Source: Deltaproteobacteria bacterium (GTDB lineage Bacteria > Myxococcota_A > UBA9160 > JAFDET01). From it: a stretch of DNA of 23,786 nt. A program made the translations under genes and the position numbers. Shown here one piece after another: positions 21,085-23,786 of the stretch (the stretch's first letter is position 1; the number at the start of each line of letters is the position of its first letter). Under the pieces are notes generated by a model, which was not told the DNA's origin, searched no databases, and was given only the letters and a program-made list of their open reading frames with translations. The stretch spans positions 1 through 23,786 of the forward strand of contig JAFDET010000073.1 of NCBI GenBank assembly GCA_019310195.1, written 5' to 3'.

Positions 21085-23786
21085 ATGAAGCGTTTCATCC
21101 TGGCCCTCGCGGCCGTCGCCGCGGGAAACCTCGGACCGTCCTGTGGGTCGGGTCAGAGCCCGCTGGGGCCGTCGCCTGGCCTGCCGGAGTACCGCGCCCT
21201 GGGAGCGGTGACCGTGCCCGGCGGCCGGGTCGACGTGGCGGGGCTGAATCTGGCCGTGCGGCGCGTGGATCTCAGCATCGACACGCGGATCGGCACGCAC
21301 CAGGTCGCCGCCACGTACAACTCGGCCACGGATGCGTGGTTGTGGAGCTTCGACATCCACTACGACGGAGAGACCCTCACCGATTACAGCGGAGCCGTGC
21401 ACGCCATGGACGGCGTTGCGGCGGGAGAGGCGGTTCCCGGCACGCACTGGGTGCGCTTGGACGAGCGCGCGATTCGAACCAAGGGAGGTCTCGTCCACGA
21501 GTTCTCGCCGGCGGGCAGCTTGGCGGCGATCTACTGGGCCAGCGATCCCTATCCGCGCATCGAGACGGACCTCGCATCCTTCGGAGGCGTCGAGCGCGTC
21601 GTGGCGGTCGATCAGTGCAGGCCGACCGGAAGCTGCAAGCGGGTGTACACGATCGAGCGGGACGCAGCGGGGCGGCCCACGGCCATCGAGGATCGCGCGA
21701 GTCGGCGAGCCGAGTTCACATGGGATGCGTCGGGTCGGCTCGCGGTGGCGCGGGATGCGCTCGATCGGGCCCGTGGCTGGCCGGGCTTTCGCTACGAGTA
21801 CGGCGCGGCCCTGACCGCGGTGGTCAACTCGGAGGGGGAACGCGTCGAGTACGACGCTTCGGGCGACCGCCTCGACGTCCGCGCCATCGGAGCGGGGGAT
21901 CCGCTCTGGAGCTTCCTCCGCAAGCCCAAGGCAGGCGGGGTCTATGAGACCGAGGTCATCGATCCGACGGCCCGCCGGGTCCGGTACGTCTACGACGCGG
22001 AGCGCCGTATCGTCAGCATCGCCAACGAGCTGGGAGAAGAGAGTGTCTGGAGCTGGCAGGGGAGGAGGCCGGTGCAGCTCCTCGCGCCGGACGGCACGAC
22101 GATCGACTGGGCCCTGGTAGGCGATGATGTCGTCCGTGAGGCGGGGCCCGCAGGCAACGTGGTGACGTACACGTACGCTCCCGCGGCCGTGGACCGGGCA
22201 GCGCCGCTGCGAACCCCGCGCCGGAGGGTCGAAGACTCGCTGGGCCTGCTGGAGGAGCGCCAGTATGACGCCGACGGCCGCATCCAGCAGGTCACCAACG
22301 GCGCCGGCGAGTCGGTTCTGTTCAGCTACAACGGCGACGGGGAGCTGGCTCTGATGGTGCGGCCCGACGGGACGGCGCTCGGGTTCGATCGCTACCGGGA
22401 TCACGGTCATCCCGAGACGTTGCTGGTGGAGGGCACGGCCTACGACCGGAGCTTCGACGACGTCGGCAACCTGCTGCTCCGTGCGCCCATCGAGCCCGAT
22501 CTGCCGGGAGTGGCGGGCCGCAGCTTCGACGAGGACCGCAACGTCGCCTCGGTGACCGTCGTCGAGCAGCAGATCTTCTATCCCGGCACGGCCGAGGTAG
22601 TGGACATCGACCGCGGCAGCGACGGCCGGATCCTGGCAATCTCGCGGTCGGGTCCAGGCGCGGCCTTTCTCTACGACGCGTTGGGGCGGCCGACCGAGCG
22701 CTGGGAGGCGGTGGCCGGTTCGTGGGCGGTCACCCGATTCGAATGGGATGCGGCCGGCCGGCTGATCGGCGTAGAGCGCCCCGACGGCGCCCGCGAGGAG
22801 CGGGTCTACGACGGTGCGGGACGCCTGGCCTGGCGGGCGTTCGGGCGAGGATCGCCGCTGGCGGTCGAGAGCGCCGTTTCGATCGCGTGGCAGGGCGGCC
22901 GGGTGCAGCAGGTCGTGGACCTGGATGGCTCGAGCGACGCATACGGCTACGACGGCCTCGGGCGTCTGGGATCGATTGCCTTCTCCGAAGGAGGGCGCCT
23001 GGGCTTCACGTGGGACGCGCGCTCGCGTCCGGTGGCCATGCAGGTGGAGCACGACGCCAGCGGCTTCGCGGCGGAGCTGCAGATCGGATACGACGGCGTC
23101 GGTCGGGAGGTCTCGCTGGGCCTGGACGGGTCCGTGCTGTTGCAGCGGAGTATCGCCGCGAGCCGACTCGCCGAGGTTCGCTACGGCAGTGGACTGGTTC
23201 GCACCTTCACGCGAGACGAGGCCGGGCTCAACCAGGCCGAGACGTTCGACGCGGGCGGGACTCCGCTGGCGCGCGCCTCGTTGGAGAACACGAGTGAGCC
23301 CGGTGGGCCCTTGTGCCTGAGGCAGCAGGTGGAGTTCCTGGCCGGACCCGCATGGTCCGCAGCCGAGGACTGGTGCCTGGGGCTGATCCAGTCGCCCCTC
23401 AGCTCGATGAGCACGACCCCGGGCGACGCCCTCGTGGACTGGGCCCACTTCAGCGACGTCTTGAGCATGGGCGGCAATGCCTTCGAGTACAACGAGGACC
23501 GCAGCCGGCTCGTCGAGATCCGCGACGGGGACTCGGGAGCCCTGGTGCACGACTACGCGTACGACGCCGCAGGCAACGTGGTGGAGCGGGACGGCGATGC
23601 CGTAGTCTGGGATGCGGCCGGCCGCGTGCAAGCCGTCGGCGACGACCATGCATTGGCGTGGGACGGTCTCGGCAGAGCGCTGGAGCAGCGAACGCCCGAG
23701 GGCACCACCCGGTGGGGCTTCGCCGGCATGCTGGAGGTCGATGCGAACGGAAGCCCGCTTGCGCTGGACCTGGGCGAGGTCCGCGT
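21085..23786 (+). CDS. YD-repeat (RHS-like) exported protein, partial
   Basis: A frame of 900 codons with no stop, still open at the right edge. The N-terminus (MKRFILALAAVAAGNLGPSC) looks like a short signal peptide, perhaps of a lipoprotein at Cys20, although Pro at -2 weakens the lipobox. GGGAG lies 6 bases upstream of the ATG. From about residue 190 it is built of degenerate YD repeats: YTIERDAAGRPTAI, FTWDASGRLAVA, YVYDAERRIVSI, RQYDADGRIQQV, FEWDAAGRLIGV, YGYDGLGRLGSI and YAYDAAGNVVERDG. A 17-base direct repeat coding for WDAAGR occurs at 22744 and 23608. YD-repeat proteins form a hollow shell and often carry a toxin or adhesin at the C-terminus, which lies outside this window. Secretion system or toxin genes are not visible here. 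Confidence 0.9.
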   Translation, partial: MKRFILALAAVAAGNLGPSCGSGQSPLGPSPGLPEYRALGAVTVPGGRVDVAGLNLAVRRVDLSIDTRIGTHQVAATYNSATDAWLWSFDIHYDGETLTDYSGAVHAMDGVAAGEAVPGTHWVRLDERAIRTKGGLVHEFSPAGSLAAIYWASDPYPRIETDLASFGGVERVVAVDQCRPTGSCKRVYTIERDAAGRPTAIEDRASRRAEFTWDASGRLAVARDALDRARGWPGFRYEYGAALTAVVNSEGERVEYDASGDRLDVRAIGAGDPLWSFLRKPKAGGVYETEVIDPTARRVRYVYDAERRIVSIANELGEESVWSWQGRRPVQLLAPDGTTIDWALVGDDVVREAGPAGNVVTYTYAPAAVDRAAPLRTPRRRVEDSLGLLEERQYDADGRIQQVTNGAGESVLFSYNGDGELALMVRPDGTALGFDRYRDHGHPETLLVEGTAYDRSFDDVGNLLLRAPIEPDLPGVAGRSFDEDRNVASVTVVEQQIFYPGTAEVVDIDRGSDGRILAISRSGPGAAFLYDALGRPTERWEAVAGSWAVTRFEWDAAGRLIGVERPDGAREERVYDGAGRLAWRAFGRGSPLAVESAVSIAWQGGRVQQVVDLDGSSDAYGYDGLGRLGSIAFSEGGRLGFTWDARSRPVAMQVEHDASGFAAELQIGYDGVGREVSLGLDGSVLLQRSIAASRLAEVRYGSGLVRTFTRDEAGLNQAETFDAGGTPLARASLENTSEPGGPLCLRQQVEFLAGPAWSAAEDWCLGLIQSPLSSMSTTPGDALVDWAHFSDVLSMGGNAFEYNEDRSRLVEIRDGDSGALVHDYAYDAAGNVVERDGDAVVWDAAGRVQAVGDDHALAWDGLGRALEQRTPEGTTRWGFAGMLEVDANGSPLALDLGEVR

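Noticed and set aside
20326..23649. A very long open frame on the minus strand opposite prmA and the YD-repeat gene
   Set aside because: It is the antisense shadow of GC3-biased genes. The plus strand has clear PrmA motifs and YD repeats in one unbroken frame, while the minus product has no recognisable motif.

Overview
The window is GC-rich (I estimate about 70%) and densely coded. The genes belong to a Gram-negative bacterium with an outer membrane: a TonB-dependent receptor, a TonB-like protein, lipoproteins, a GmhB-type heptose phosphatase and a TgpA-type transglutaminase. Codon use is strongly GC3-biased, GTG and TTG starts are common, and genes are joined by 1-4 base stop/start overlaps. 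Gene content and style suggest a deltaproteobacterial or Myxococcota-like environmental lineage. That placement is an inference and cannot be proved from this window. I see no rRNA, tRNA, CRISPR array or insertion sequence, and no gene-free stretch longer than about 260 bases.

Region 1 (1-2684, minus): an overlapping set transcribed aldo/keto reductase -> GMC oxidoreductase -> Tat-signal small subunit (cut by the window edge), probably an oxidoreductase module. A 31-base divergent gap separates it from a plus-strand pair: a MiaE-type tRNA hydroxylase and a dienelactone hydrolase-like gene whose 3' end carries a small frame-shifting deletion.

Region 2 (3998-6752, minus): a vitamin B12 uptake unit. 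A sigma70-like promoter is followed by a clear cobalamin riboswitch, a BtuB-like TonB-dependent receptor, and a very small TonB C-terminal-domain protein with a TTG start overlapping the receptor stop. Upstream on the same strand are a DUF3313-type lipoprotein and a class V aminotransferase (alanine-glyoxylate type).

Region 3 (8620-15412, plus): a tightly coupled chain of a small membrane protein, dGTPase-like HD hydrolase, CutA, a gene of unknown function with an in-frame amber codon, a 117-residue unknown, an 864-residue protein with arginine-rich linkers and a degenerate DHH-phosphoesterase-like C-terminus, QueE and a PilZ protein. The three unknown genes between cutA and queE are the part most likely to hold something undescribed.

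Region 4 (15528-19958, minus): MoxR ATPase -> DUF58 protein -> TgpA-like transglutaminase -> GmhB-like phosphatase, all overlapping. Region 5 (20149-23786, plus): PrmA, then a long YD-repeat (RHS-like) putative lipoprotein that is still open at the window edge.
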